Assembly (NCBI RefSeq): GCF_001751245.1
Contig: NZ_LJGU01000130.1
Location: 1-64,000, forward strand
Direction: 5' to 3'
From: Streptomyces oceani
Lineage (GTDB): Bacteria > Actinomycetota > Actinomycetes > Streptomycetales > Streptomycetaceae
Length of the DNA stretch: 64,000 bases
The position numbers and the translations under genes are program-made. The notes under the pieces are model-generated. The model searched no databases. It worked only from the letters and a program-made list of their open reading frames with translations, and was not told the origin of the DNA. Each line of letters starts with the position of its first letter. Position 1 is the stretch's first letter. Below, in pieces: positions 25,807-35,400 of this stretch.

Positions 25807-27033
25807 TCAGGCAGCGGTGATGATCAGCACGGCGTTCTGTCCCCCGAAGCCGAACGAGTTGCTCATGGCCACCTCGGTCTTCTCCGTACGGGGCTCCCCC
25901 GCGACCACGTCCAACTCGAGCGCGGGGTCCTGCGCTCGGAGGTTCGCGGTGGGCGGGATGGTCGAACGCTCGATGGCCAGCACGGTCAGGGCCGCCTCGA
26001 TCGCTCCGGCCGCCCCGAGCGAGTGGCCGAGCACGCCCTTCGCGGAGGTGACCGCCGCGTGGTCGCCCAGGAGTCGGCTCAGCACCCGCGCTTCCACCGC
26101 GTCGTTGAGAGGCGTGGACGTGCCGTGCGCGTTGACGTGGGTGACATCCCTCGGCGTCACGTCGGCCTGCGCCATGGCGGTTCGCATCGCGCCGAGTACG
26201 GCTCCCCCCTCGGGGTCCGGCGCCGTGAGGTGATGGGCGTCGGCGCTGGCGCCGTAACCGGCGAGCCGAGCGCGTACCGGGGCATGGCGAGCACGCGCGT
26301 CCGCCTCCCGCTCCAGGACCAGCACTCCGCTGCCCTCGCCGATCACGAAGCCGTCCCGATCCCGGTCGAACGGCCGGGAGGCGGCGGCCGGTTCGTCCGT
26401 ACGGCGGGAGAGCGCGCCCATCTGCGTGAAGCCGGTCACCAGCGTGGGATTGACCGCGGCCTCGGCACCACCTGTGACCACCACGTCGCAGGCGTCCTCG
26501 CGCAGCAGTTGCGCGGCCGTGCCGATCGCGGTGGCGCCGGAGGCGCAGGCCGTGGCGGTGACCAGGTTCGGACCGGTCGCCCGTAGGTCCATCGCCAGGT
26601 TTCCCGCCACCATGTTCGGCACGAGCATCGGGACCATCAGGGCGGACACCGACTCCGGGCCGGTCTCCACGAGCCTGCGATGCTGGCTTTCCCAGGTCGA
26701 CACCCCGCCGACTCCGCAGCCGATGACGACACCGACCCGGCTCCCGTCCCAGGCGTGTGGGTCGAGGCCACTGTCCGCCACGGCCTCGCGGGCAGCCACG
26801 ACGCCGAGCTGGACGAATCGGTCCTGGGTCAGCGCGCTGCGCCGGCCGATGTGCCGGGCCGGCTCCAGGTCCGGCACCGTACACGAGATGTCCACGGGCA
26901 GGCCGTCGAGGGAGGATGTCCGCGCCCCGGTCGACTCGCCCCGACACACCCCCTGCCAGGTGCTGTCCGTGCCGATACCGGCGGCCGTGACCAGGCCCAG
27001 ACCGGTGATGGCCACCACGGGGGCGGGGCTCAC
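25807..27033 (-). CDS. redR: RedR, 3-oxoacyl-ACP synthase II (FabF/KASII-like)
   Basis: 408 aa with the full KAS II triad: Cys163 in TATACASGATAI, His in NAHGTSTPLND and His in KGVLGHSLGAAG. In prodiginine synthesis RedP, RedQ and RedR act as a small dedicated fatty acid synthase giving the dodecanoyl chain, with ketoreduction, dehydration and enoyl reduction borrowed from primary metabolism. The GTG start overlaps the redQ stop (GTGA). A ~150-bp gap separates it from the kinase-like gene downstream. Confidence 0.94.
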   Translation of the reverse strand: MSPAPVVAITGLGLVTAAGIGTDSTWQGVCRGESTGARTSSLDGLPVDISCTVPDLEPARHIGRRSALTQDRFVQLGVVAAREAVADSGLDPHAWDGSRVGVVIGCGVGGVSTWESQHRRLVETGPESVSALMVPMLVPNMVAGNLAMDLRATGPNLVTATACASGATAIGTAAQLLREDACDVVVTGGAEAAVNPTLVTGFTQMGALSRRTDEPAAASRPFDRDRDGFVIGEGSGVLVLEREADARARHAPVRARLAGYGASADAHHLTAPDPEGGAVLGAMRTAMAQADVTPRDVTHVNAHGTSTPLNDAVEARVLSRLLGDHAAVTSAKGVLGHSLGAAGAIEAALTVLAIERSTIPPTANLRAQDPALELDVVAGEPRTEKTEVAMSNSFGFGGQNAVLIITAA

Positions 27034-27275
27034 GACGTCGTCGCCGGTGCCTGGTCGTCGATCAGGCCGACCGCGTGCTCGATGGTGTCCGTCGGCGAAG
27101 CCGCGTCCTCGCTGATCTGCACGTCGAACTCGGACCGCATCACGAGTAGCAGCTCGACGAGGAACAGCGAGTCCATCTCGAGCTCCTCGAAGGTGACATC
27201 CGGTCGGATCTCGGCGCGGTCCACCGCGAAGCGGTCGACAAGCAGATCGACGAGCTTGTCGTACGTAGCGCTCAT
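27030..27275 (-). CDS. redQ: RedQ, acyl carrier protein
   Basis: 81 aa, a normal ACP length, with the phosphopantetheine site Ser36 in ELEMDSLFLVELL and acidic helices. It carries the growing chain for RedP/RedR. It is the first gene of the leftward operon; the RedD-type promoter at 27353-27396 lies 78 bp upstream. Confidence 0.95.
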   Translation of the reverse strand: MSATYDKLVDLLVDRFAVDRAEIRPDVTFEELEMDSLFLVELLLVMRSEFDVQISEDAASPTDTIEHAVGLIDDQAPATTS

Positions 27276-27352
27276 AGCTGTGCTCTGCCTTTCCGGAAGG
27301 GGGATCGCGTGCGCACAGCGGCCGGTGACCGCTGGGGCGACACGTTGCCGTA

Positions 27353-27396
27353 AGTCTGACCGTTCCGGCTGACCACCCGCTGACGAGTCGCTGACC
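27353..27396 (-). promoter_or_regulatory. Candidate RedD (SARP)-dependent promoter of redQ-R-U-V
   Basis: Read on the minus strand: GGTCAGC at 27396-27390, GTCAGC at 27384-27379, GTCAG at 27373-27369. That is three direct repeats at exact 11-bp spacing. Then come 10 bases and CAGACT at 27358-27353 as a -10-like element. SARPs bind direct repeats with this periodicity just upstream of -10. Confidence 0.75.
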
Positions 27397-27403
27397 CGCG
27401 GCT

Positions 27404-27447
27404 GGTCAGCGCCTCGTCAGCGCCTCGTCAGGTGCCGGCGGCAGACT
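27404..27447 (+). promoter_or_regulatory. Candidate RedD (SARP)-dependent promoter of redP-O-N-M-L-K-J-I-H
   Basis: GTCAG at 27405, 27416 and 27427 (exact 11-bp spacing), followed after 10 bases by CAGACT at 27442-27447. It is arranged back-to-back with the redQ promoter box, and redP starts 122 bp downstream. Confidence 0.75.
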
Positions 27448-27569
27448 CGTCCGAGATCCGGCAACCCCGGCCGCAAGCAAGCGAGGAGCGTTCGCGTGGT
27501 TCCCTGTTGTCGTAGTAGCACGCCCTCTCCGAGATCGGGTCCCGCACCCCGTCGCTGGAGCAGCGCCCG

Positions 27570-28535
27570 ATGAGTCCCGTGGCCGTACTGGCCGGCATCG
27601 GCAGCCGACTGCCGCCCCGACTGGTCACCAACGACGAACTGGCGGCCCGCCTCGACACCTCCGACGAGTGGATTCGCTCCCGGACCGGCATCGCTCGTCG
27701 CTACTTCGCCCCGGATGACATGCAGACCTCCGACCTGGCAGCTGCCGCCGGTGCCGAGGCACTCAAGTCGTCCGGCGAGTCGCAGGTCGACACCGTCGTG
27801 GTGGCGACGACCACGCCGGACCGGCCGTGCCCCGGCACCGCGCCGACCGTGGCCAGCAAGCTGGGCCTGGGACAGCCCGCGGCGTTCGACGTCTCGGCCG
27901 TCTGCACCGGCTTCCTGTACGCCCTCGCCAACGCCGCCGGCCTGATCGCCTCGGGCGTTTCCGAGCGGGCGCTGGTGGTCGGGGTGGAAACGTTCTCCCG
28001 GATTCTCGACCCGACCGACCGCGGCACCTCGACCATCTTCGGTGACGGGGCTGGCGCGGTCGTGCTGCGCGCTGGCCGTCCTGACGAGCTGGGTGCCCTG
28101 GGCCCCTGCACGCTGGGCAGTGACGGCGAGGGCGTGGACCTCATCACCGTTCCGGCCGGACCCGAGGCGCGGTACTTCACCATGCAGGGCAAGCGCGTCT
28201 TCTGGCTCGCCGTCCAGCGTATGAGCCAGTGCGCGCAGGAGGTTCTGCGCCAGGCCGAGTGGCGTACGACGGACGTCGACCATCTGGTCAGCCACCAGGC
28301 CAATCAGCGCATCACCTGGCAACTCGCCGACGAGATCGGCATCCCGCGGGAGCGCAGCGTCAGCAACATCGCGGAGGTCGGCAACACCGCCGCCGCGTCG
28401 ATACCGCTCGCCCTCGACCACGCTCGGGCCGAGGGTCTGATCAAGGCCGGAGACCGACTCCTGCTCACCGCGTTCGGCGGCGGCCTCACCTGGGGAGCCG
28501 CGGCGCTGCGCTGGCCCGCCGTGGGCCGGGGATGA
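27570..28535 (+). CDS. redP: RedP, 3-oxoacyl-ACP synthase III (FabH-like) starter enzyme
   Basis: 321 aa. KAS III landmarks: Cys112 in VSAVCTGFLYALA, SHQANQRI with catalytic His, and NTAAASIPLAL with catalytic Asn. In prodiginine synthesis it starts the dodecanoyl chain from acetyl-CoA and malonyl-RedQ. It leads the long rightward operon, on the opposite strand to its partners redQ and redR, with the divergent RedD-type promoters between them. GGAG lies 13 bases before the ATG. Confidence 0.94.
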   Translation: MSPVAVLAGIGSRLPPRLVTNDELAARLDTSDEWIRSRTGIARRYFAPDDMQTSDLAAAAGAEALKSSGESQVDTVVVATTTPDRPCPGTAPTVASKLGLGQPAAFDVSAVCTGFLYALANAAGLIASGVSERALVVGVETFSRILDPTDRGTSTIFGDGAGAVVLRAGRPDELGALGPCTLGSDGEGVDLITVPAGPEARYFTMQGKRVFWLAVQRMSQCAQEVLRQAEWRTTDVDHLVSHQANQRITWQLADEIGIPRERSVSNIAEVGNTAAASIPLALDHARAEGLIKAGDRLLLTAFGGGLTWGAAALRWPAVGRG

Positions 28536-28606
28536 GGACACAGGTCGCCGCGCGTCGCCGCAACGAGCCATCGCGTACGGGCTCAAGGACCGAACCGAGG
28601 ACACCC

Positions 28607-28870
28607 ATGTCTCCAACGAAGCTCATCACCGACTACATCGCCGACGCCTGGATGGACGGCGATGCGGACGGACTCGAGCCGCACACACCGATCGCGGAAC
28701 TCAACATCATCGACTCGGCGGGCATCTTCGACCTCGTCCAGTACCTGCAGGACGAGTTCCGGATCACCGTCCCGCTGCGCGAGGTCTCACTGAGGAACTT
28801 CCGGTCCGTGCAGACCATCTGTGACCTGGTCGAGCGACTGCGGAAGGACGAGGGAGGCACCGCGGCATGA
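28607..28870 (+). CDS. redO: RedO, peptidyl carrier protein for proline
   Basis: 87 aa. The carrier site is Ser37 in ELNIIDSAGIFDLV, in the D-alanyl/prolyl carrier style with Asp before Ser. It is charged by RedM with L-proline, which RedW then oxidises to pyrrole-2-carboxyl. ATG 28607 has GAGGA 6-8 bases upstream; the longer in-frame reading overlaps redP. Its stop overlaps the redN start (ATGA). Confidence 0.93.
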   Translation: MSPTKLITDYIADAWMDGDADGLEPHTPIAELNIIDSAGIFDLVQYLQDEFRITVPLREVSLRNFRSVQTICDLVERLRKDEGGTAA

Positions 28871-30834
28871 CCGACGTGGTCAGCAACCAACAGCCGGCGT
28901 CCGTTCAGCAGCAGATCGTGGAGATCATCGCCTCCCGCACGCTCTACGACGAGTCCCACCTCCGGCCGGACAGCCACTTCGAGGGCGAGTTGGGCATCGA
29001 CTCAGTCATCCTCGAGTCGATCCTGACCTCCGTCCAGGAACAGTTCGCCATGGAACGCCCCCTTCCGGGAGACCTCACGACCGTCCGGGACCTGGTCGAC
29101 GCCGTCGTGGACGTCACCGGCGGAGCGTCCGGGGCGCCGGCCGGTACAGCCGAGTCCGTGGAGCGGGCTGAGCCGACGCCCGCACCGCGGCCGGCCCGGG
29201 ACGCGGAGGCGACGGAGGGCGCCGACCGGGTGCTGGAAGCCGTCGTCTCCAGCACGCTCCGGCATACCCAGTACCAGCGCCACCAGCTCGATCTGGACGC
29301 CGACTTCGAGGGGGAGCTGGGCATCGACTCGGTGCTCCTCACCGCGATCCTCACCGAGGCGGCACAGACCCTGGGCAGGGCCCATCCCGTAGCGGACGGG
29401 GACACCACGGAGGTCACGACGCTGCGCGCGCTCGCCGCCCGACTCGCCGCCGTTCCCGCACCGGGCAGCAGCACTCCGGGCGGCACACCGGACTCCGTGT
29501 CGGACGACGCTCCGGGGCGGGAGTCGCCATCCCGGCGGAAGGACACCGAGGAGGGCTGGGACGGCCGCTCGATGAAGGACTTCGTCGAGCAGCGCGACGC
29601 GGACCTCTTCACCAAGACCCGCAGCTTCGGCGTCTACCTTCGCGGACGCGAACGGGAACGGCTCTACTGGTACGGAATGCCGCTGCACTCCCGGTGTGCC
29701 AACCGCGCGCTCATCTTCGACGAGTTGGCCGGTCGAAAGCGCGAGTTCCTCATGTTCGCGTCCAACAACTACCTCGGCCTGGCCAACCATCCCGACGTCG
29801 TGCAGGCGGTCTGTGACGCGACTCGTGCGTACGGCGCCACGCACACCGGTTCCCGGTTCATCGGCGGCACCAACATGCTGCACAAGGAGCTGGAGCGGCG
29901 CCTGGCGGCCTTCAAGCAGCGCCCGGCGTGCATCGTCTACCCAGGCGGCTACTCGGCGAACCTCGGCTCCATCTCCGCCCTGGTCAAGAGCTACGACACA
30001 CTGGTGGTCGACAAGCTCAACCACATGAGCATCGCGGACGGGGCCAAGCTCTCCGGCGCCACACGCCGGATCTACCAGCACAACGACATGCGGGACCTGG
30101 AGCGGGTTCTGCGCCGCAACGCCGAACAGACCAGGGGCGGCACGCTCGTCGTCGCGGACGGTGTGTTCAGCATGCACGGCGACCTCTGCGACCTCCCCGA
30201 GATCGTCCGACTGGCCAAGGAGTACGGCGCCCGCGTGATGATCGACGACGCGCACGCCACCGGAGTCCTGGGGGCCCATGGCGCCGGTACGGCCGAACAC
30301 TTCGGTCTCAAGGGCGAGGTGGACCTCGAACTGGGGACCATGAGCAAGGCTCTCGCCGGGATGGGTGGCTTCGTCGTCGGCGAGGAGGAGGTCGTCGAGT
30401 ACCTGCGCTTCTACTCCAACTCCTACGTCTTCGCCGCCAACGTGCCGGCGGGCGTCGCAGCCGGGCTCATCGCCTCCATCGACGTGCTGGAGGCCGAACC
30501 GGAACGCCTTGAGTCGCTGTGGACGAACATCCGCGTCCTGCGCGGCCTGCTGCGGGACGCCGGATTCGACCTGGAGAGGTCCGACAGCGCCATCCTGCCC
30601 CTGGTCATCGGTGACGAACGCAGGGCGATGGAGATGGGGCGGGCGGTACGCGCCCGCGGCCTCTTCTGCCAGACGGTCGTCTACCCCGGGGTGCCGATCG
30701 GCGACGCGCGCCTGCGGGTCAGCGTGACCAGCGAACACACTCCCGAGGACCTGGCCCTGGCCGCGGAGATCTTCGTGGACGCCGCGCGGGAGACCGGTGT
30801 CCTGCTGTCCGACGGTCGAGCGAGCGGAAGTTGA
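28867..30834 (+). CDS. redN: RedN, ACP-ACP-alpha-oxoamine synthase
   Basis: 655 aa. Two tandem carrier domains have near-identical FEGELGIDSV motifs (Ser46 and Ser155). A PLP-dependent alpha-oxoamine synthase domain (about 240-645) follows, with GTNMLHKELE, IDDAHATGVLG and Lys494 in TMSKALAG as Schiff-base lysine. In the red pathway it holds the malonyl/pyrrolyl-beta-ketothioester and performs a decarboxylative condensation with serine to give the hydroxymethyl-bipyrrole precursor. The start overlaps redO. Confidence 0.95.
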   Translation: MTDVVSNQQPASVQQQIVEIIASRTLYDESHLRPDSHFEGELGIDSVILESILTSVQEQFAMERPLPGDLTTVRDLVDAVVDVTGGASGAPAGTAESVERAEPTPAPRPARDAEATEGADRVLEAVVSSTLRHTQYQRHQLDLDADFEGELGIDSVLLTAILTEAAQTLGRAHPVADGDTTEVTTLRALAARLAAVPAPGSSTPGGTPDSVSDDAPGRESPSRRKDTEEGWDGRSMKDFVEQRDADLFTKTRSFGVYLRGRERERLYWYGMPLHSRCANRALIFDELAGRKREFLMFASNNYLGLANHPDVVQAVCDATRAYGATHTGSRFIGGTNMLHKELERRLAAFKQRPACIVYPGGYSANLGSISALVKSYDTLVVDKLNHMSIADGAKLSGATRRIYQHNDMRDLERVLRRNAEQTRGGTLVVADGVFSMHGDLCDLPEIVRLAKEYGARVMIDDAHATGVLGAHGAGTAEHFGLKGEVDLELGTMSKALAGMGGFVVGEEEVVEYLRFYSNSYVFAANVPAGVAAGLIASIDVLEAEPERLESLWTNIRVLRGLLRDAGFDLERSDSAILPLVIGDERRAMEMGRAVRARGLFCQTVVYPGVPIGDARLRVSVTSEHTPEDLALAAEIFVDAARETGVLLSDGRASGS

Positions 30835-30839
30835 CCAGC

Positions 30840-32456
30840 ATGATCTCCTGGACCTCGACCACCCAGCCGTCCCGAGCGGTCGTCCACCTGTCCTCGACGG
30901 TCGTGGAGGCCCACGCCGACCGGCCCGCGTTCGTCGGCACCGACCCCGTGACGTACGGGGAGTTCAGCCAGCGGGTGGACCTGCTGGCCGCGCGACTGCT
31001 CGACCTCGAGGTGCGGCTCGGGGACCGGTTGGCCATCTGGATGGAAAAGAAGCCTCGATACGCCGAGGCCATCCTCGCCGCCCTGCACGCCGGTTGCGCC
31101 TACGTACCGCTCTACGGTGCTCAGCCGATCGGCCGGGTCACGGGCATCCTGGCGGATTCCGAGCCCACGGTGTTGTTCACCGAACCCACCCGGCTGGACG
31201 CGCTGGGACGGAGCGAGTTGCCCGCGTCCCTGCGGGCGATCGTGGTCGACGGGACCGAAGCACCCGACCAGGTCAGCGGTGTACGGGTGTGGAGGTGGGC
31301 GGACTTCGTGCGCCTCGCGGCCGGACGCGTCACCCTGATGCCCACGCCGGCACCGGCAGACCTCGCGGCCGTGCTCTACACCTCCGGCTCGACCGGTGCC
31401 CCCAAGGGCGTACGACTCTCACACCGCAACCTCACCAACTTCGTCGACTGGGCCCGTACGGAACTCGATGTCGGAGCTGACGACGTCTTCGCCAACCACG
31501 CCTCCTTCAACTTCGACCTCTCCACCTTCGACCTCTTCACGGCCCTGGCCGTGGGAGCCGCCGTCTGGATCGTCGGTGACGACCAGGTACGGGACGTGTC
31601 AGCGCTCTCCGAAGGCATCCGGGAGCACGGCGTCACCGTGTGGTACTCCGTGCCCTCTGTCCTCAACCTGCTGTCGTCCTCGGGCTGCCTCACCGCCGAC
31701 ACCGTACGAAGCCTGCGGTACGTCCTCTTCGCCGGTGAGGAGTTCCCCGTGCCGCAACTGAGGGAACTCGTCGGGCGGCTGAGTTCGGCCACGGTCCTCT
31801 ACAACCTCTACGGACCGACGGAAACCAACGTCTGCACCTTCCACCGGGTGCGCGACGCGGACCTGCGGCGCGAGGCGCCCGTACCCATGGGAACCGCCAT
31901 CACGGGCGCGCGGGTGCGAGTGGTGGACCACAACGGACACACGGTGACGGACTCCGACACCATCGGCGAACTGATCGTCGAGGGCGAGTGCGTGACCCCC
32001 GGCTACTGGCGGCGGGACGGCGAACCGGCCGCCGAAGGCCATGCCCAGGGGCGGCACCACACCGGCGACCTGGTGAGCTACGACCAGGAGGGCCTGCTCG
32101 TCTATCGCGGACGCCGGGACCGGATGGTCAAACTGTCCGGCTACCGCGTCGAACTCGGGGAGATCGAGGCCGCCGTGCTCGAGCACCCGGACATCACCGA
32201 CGCCGCCGTGGTGGTCGAGGGCAGTGGGACACAGGCCCGCCTGGTGCTCTACCACACCGTGCGTACGGGAGCCGACGGCCCGAAGCTGCTGCAGATAAAG
32301 CAGCACTGCGCCGACCGACTCCCCCACTACATGTTGCCGCACCTGGCAACCCGCCTCGACCAGCTGCCGCGGAACGCCAACGGGAAGACCGATTACCGCC
32401 GTTTGCACCGCGGCCTGGCCCACTCCACCTCAGACCCCGCGGGCACTGCCCGGTAA
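30840..32456 (+). CDS. redM: RedM, L-prolyl-AMP ligase (adenylation enzyme)
   Basis: 538 aa. Adenylation core motifs are in order: A3 LYTSGSTGAPKGV, A5 LYNLYGPTETNV, A7 HHTGDLVSYD, A8 RGRRDRMVKLSGYRVELGEIEAAV and A10 NANGKTDYR. It activates L-proline and loads it on RedO, and is freestanding with no carrier domain. ATG 30840 is chosen because GCGGAAG lies 9 bases upstream; the TTG at 30831 would overlap the redN stop but has no properly spaced ribosome site. Confidence 0.93.
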   Translation: MISWTSTTQPSRAVVHLSSTVVEAHADRPAFVGTDPVTYGEFSQRVDLLAARLLDLEVRLGDRLAIWMEKKPRYAEAILAALHAGCAYVPLYGAQPIGRVTGILADSEPTVLFTEPTRLDALGRSELPASLRAIVVDGTEAPDQVSGVRVWRWADFVRLAAGRVTLMPTPAPADLAAVLYTSGSTGAPKGVRLSHRNLTNFVDWARTELDVGADDVFANHASFNFDLSTFDLFTALAVGAAVWIVGDDQVRDVSALSEGIREHGVTVWYSVPSVLNLLSSSGCLTADTVRSLRYVLFAGEEFPVPQLRELVGRLSSATVLYNLYGPTETNVCTFHRVRDADLRREAPVPMGTAITGARVRVVDHNGHTVTDSDTIGELIVEGECVTPGYWRRDGEPAAEGHAQGRHHTGDLVSYDQEGLLVYRGRRDRMVKLSGYRVELGEIEAAVLEHPDITDAAVVVEGSGTQARLVLYHTVRTGADGPKLLQIKQHCADRLPHYMLPHLATRLDQLPRNANGKTDYRRLHRGLAHSTSDPAGTAR

Positions 32457-32472
32457 CCCGACGGAGACGATC

Positions 32473-35400
32473 TTGACTGCACTCCCGATCGAGAGGCTCT
32501 GGCAGGGAACCGAACCCACGACGGTCGCCGCCCTGCTGCGGCGTCGGCGGGAACTGGCGCCGGACGCGCTCGCCTACCGCTTCCTGCGGTCGGCCGAGGA
32601 CACCGGTGCCACCCTCACGTACCGCGAGCTGGACCTCCGCGCCCGCACCATCGCCGCGTACCTGCAACAGCGGGGGCTCGGCGGCCAACCCGTCCTGCTG
32701 CTGCACCCGCCCGGGCTCGACTACATCTCCGCGTTCTTCGGCTGTCTGTACGCCGGAGCCCTCGCCGTGCCCGCCTACCCGCCGCATCGCGCACGGTTCG
32801 GGCAGAGCCTCGCCCGACTCTCCGCCGTGGCCCGGGACTCCGGCGCCACCCACGCGCTCACCACCCGCGACGTACGGGATACGGCCGAGGCCAAACGCGG
32901 CGAACTCGCCACCAGCGGCCTCGACCAGTTGCACTGGGTGGCCAGCGAGCAACTGGACACCGCCCAGGCCGAGGCGTGGGAGGCCCCGGGCAGCGATCCC
33001 GACGCGCTCGCCTTCCTGCAGTACACCTCCGGCTCGACGGCCGCTCCCAAGGGAGTGATGGTCAGCAACGGGAACCTGGTGCGCAACCTGCGGGCGATCC
33101 ACCTGCGGCTGGGTCACGACGAGGAGTCGGGGGTGGTCTCCTGGCTTCCGCCCTACCACGACATGGGCCTCATCGGTGGCGTCCTCACTCCGCTCTACGG
33201 CGGGATCCCCGCCCACCTCCTGGCTCCGCTGACCTTCGTGCAACGGCCGCTGACCTGGCTGGAGACGCTGTCCAGCACGGGCGCCTCGACCAGCATCGCG
33301 CCCAACTTCGGCTTCGAGCAGTGCCTGTGGCGCGTCACCGAGGAGCAACGAAACGGACTCGACCTGAGCCGGTGGCGGGTGGCGGTCAACGGCGCCGAGC
33401 CCGTCCGTGCCGACACCCTCGAGCGCTTCGCCGAGACCTTCGCCTCCTGTGGCTTCGCTCCGGACGCGCTGCTGCCGTGCTACGGCCTCGCCGAGGCCAC
33501 CCTGATGGTTTCCGGCATCGGAGCGGACCAGCGCTGCACCATCGGTGACTTCGACGCCGGCGCGCTGGAGACCGGCACCGCCGAACCGCCGCAGACCAGC
33601 ACCTCCCGCACCACGCGGGCGGTGAGCTGCGGGACCGCCGTCGACGGCGTCGAGGTGGCCGTCGTGGACTCCCGCACCCAACGTCGTACCCCGGGGGGGA
33701 CGGTGGGCGAGATCTGGGTATCCGGCCCCGCGGTCGCGTACGGCTACTGGCGGCGACCGGAAGCGACGGCGGAGACCTTCGGCGCCCGGCTGCACGGCGA
33801 TTCGGAGAACGACTGGCTACGCACGGGCGATCTCGGTTTCCAACGGGACGGCGAGCTGTTCGTGACCGGCCGTACGAAGGACGTCGTGATCGTTCAGGGT
33901 CGCAATCTCTACCCGCAGGACGTCGAGCTCACCGCCGAGAAGACCACCGACGGCATCCGCCCCGGTAACGGCGCGGCCTTCGGCGTGCCCACCGAGGCAG
34001 GCGAACAGCTGGGCCTGGCCTACGAGCTCAGCGCCCGGCACACCGGCGACCCCGCGGACCTCCTTGCGGCCCTGCGTACGCGCCTCGCCGAGGAGCACGA
34101 GACGACGCCGCACACGATCGTCCTCCTCAAGCCGTCCACCGTACCGGTGACCACCAGCGGCAAGATCCAGCGCCAGGCCACCCGGCAGGGCCTGCTCGAC
34201 CTGGAACTCACCGTCGTGGCGGCGAGCGTCGTACGAGACGTGGCCCCGGCGGACACGCGCTCACAGGACGCCCGCCGGGAGGACGCTCCCTCGGCCCCGT
34301 CGGCTCTCCCGGCCGCGGAACGACGCTCGCACGTCACCAGGAGCGTGCTGTCGGCCGTGGCCGAGCAGTGCACAGGCGACGGTCCGCGAGAGGACGAGGA
34401 GCGGTCCTTCGCGGAGTTGGGCCTGGACTACGCCGCCCTGCTGGACGTCCTGCGCACGGTGGAGCGACGCCTCGGTGTACGGCTGCCGGCCGGTGACCTG
34501 CTCGTCCGCCCGTACGTGGGTACTCTCGTGGAGCTGTGCCTGCCACCCGAGGAACCCGCCGGTTCCCCGCCCGGGAGCGAGGAGATCGAGTCCTGGCTGG
34601 CCTCCCGGGTCGCCGCCCGGCTCGGCCTGCCGACCTCGACCGTCGACACCACCGCACCGTTCGTCTCCCTCGGACTGGACTCCAAGCAGGCCGTGGCACT
34701 CGCGGGCGAACTGGGCTGCTGGCTGGGGTCGGATCTCTCGCCCGGGCTGGTCTTCGACCACCCGACCGTCCGACAGGTGGCCGAGCACCTTGGGCACATC
34801 GCGGCGGCGCCCGGGCCCGGTGCCGACGCTCCGTCACCCGAGGCGGCGTCGGCCGGTTATGCCATACCGGCCGCTCAGGATGCGCTGGCGGCCGGAGCCC
34901 GGCCGGCCGACGCCAGCGGGCACGTCGACGCCGCCGAGCCGATCGCCATCGTCGGAATCGGCTGCCGGTTCCCCGGCGCTCCGGAGGTCAACGGCTACTG
35001 GCGGCTGCTGCTCGACGGCCGTGACACCGTGACGGAGACCCCGCTGGACCGTTGGGACGTCAATGAGGTGAACGCCCCGGCGTACGGCGGATTCCTCGAC
35101 CATGTCGACGAGTTCGACGCCCGCTTCTTCGGAGTCTCCGCACGCGAGGCCCAGCGGATGGACCCGCAGCAGCGGCTGCTTCTCGAGGTCGCCTGGCAGA
35201 CCCTCGAGGACGCCGGGATCGCGCCCGCCCGGCTCGCCGGGACCAACACCGGCGTCTTCGTCGGCATCAGCAGCCACGACTACGGAGAGCTGCAACTGCC
35301 CTATCCGGACAACGTGGACGTCTACTCCGCGACCGGCAACGCCCAGTCGGTCGCGGCCAACCGGCTCTCCTACTTCTTCGACCTGCACGGTCCGAGCCTC

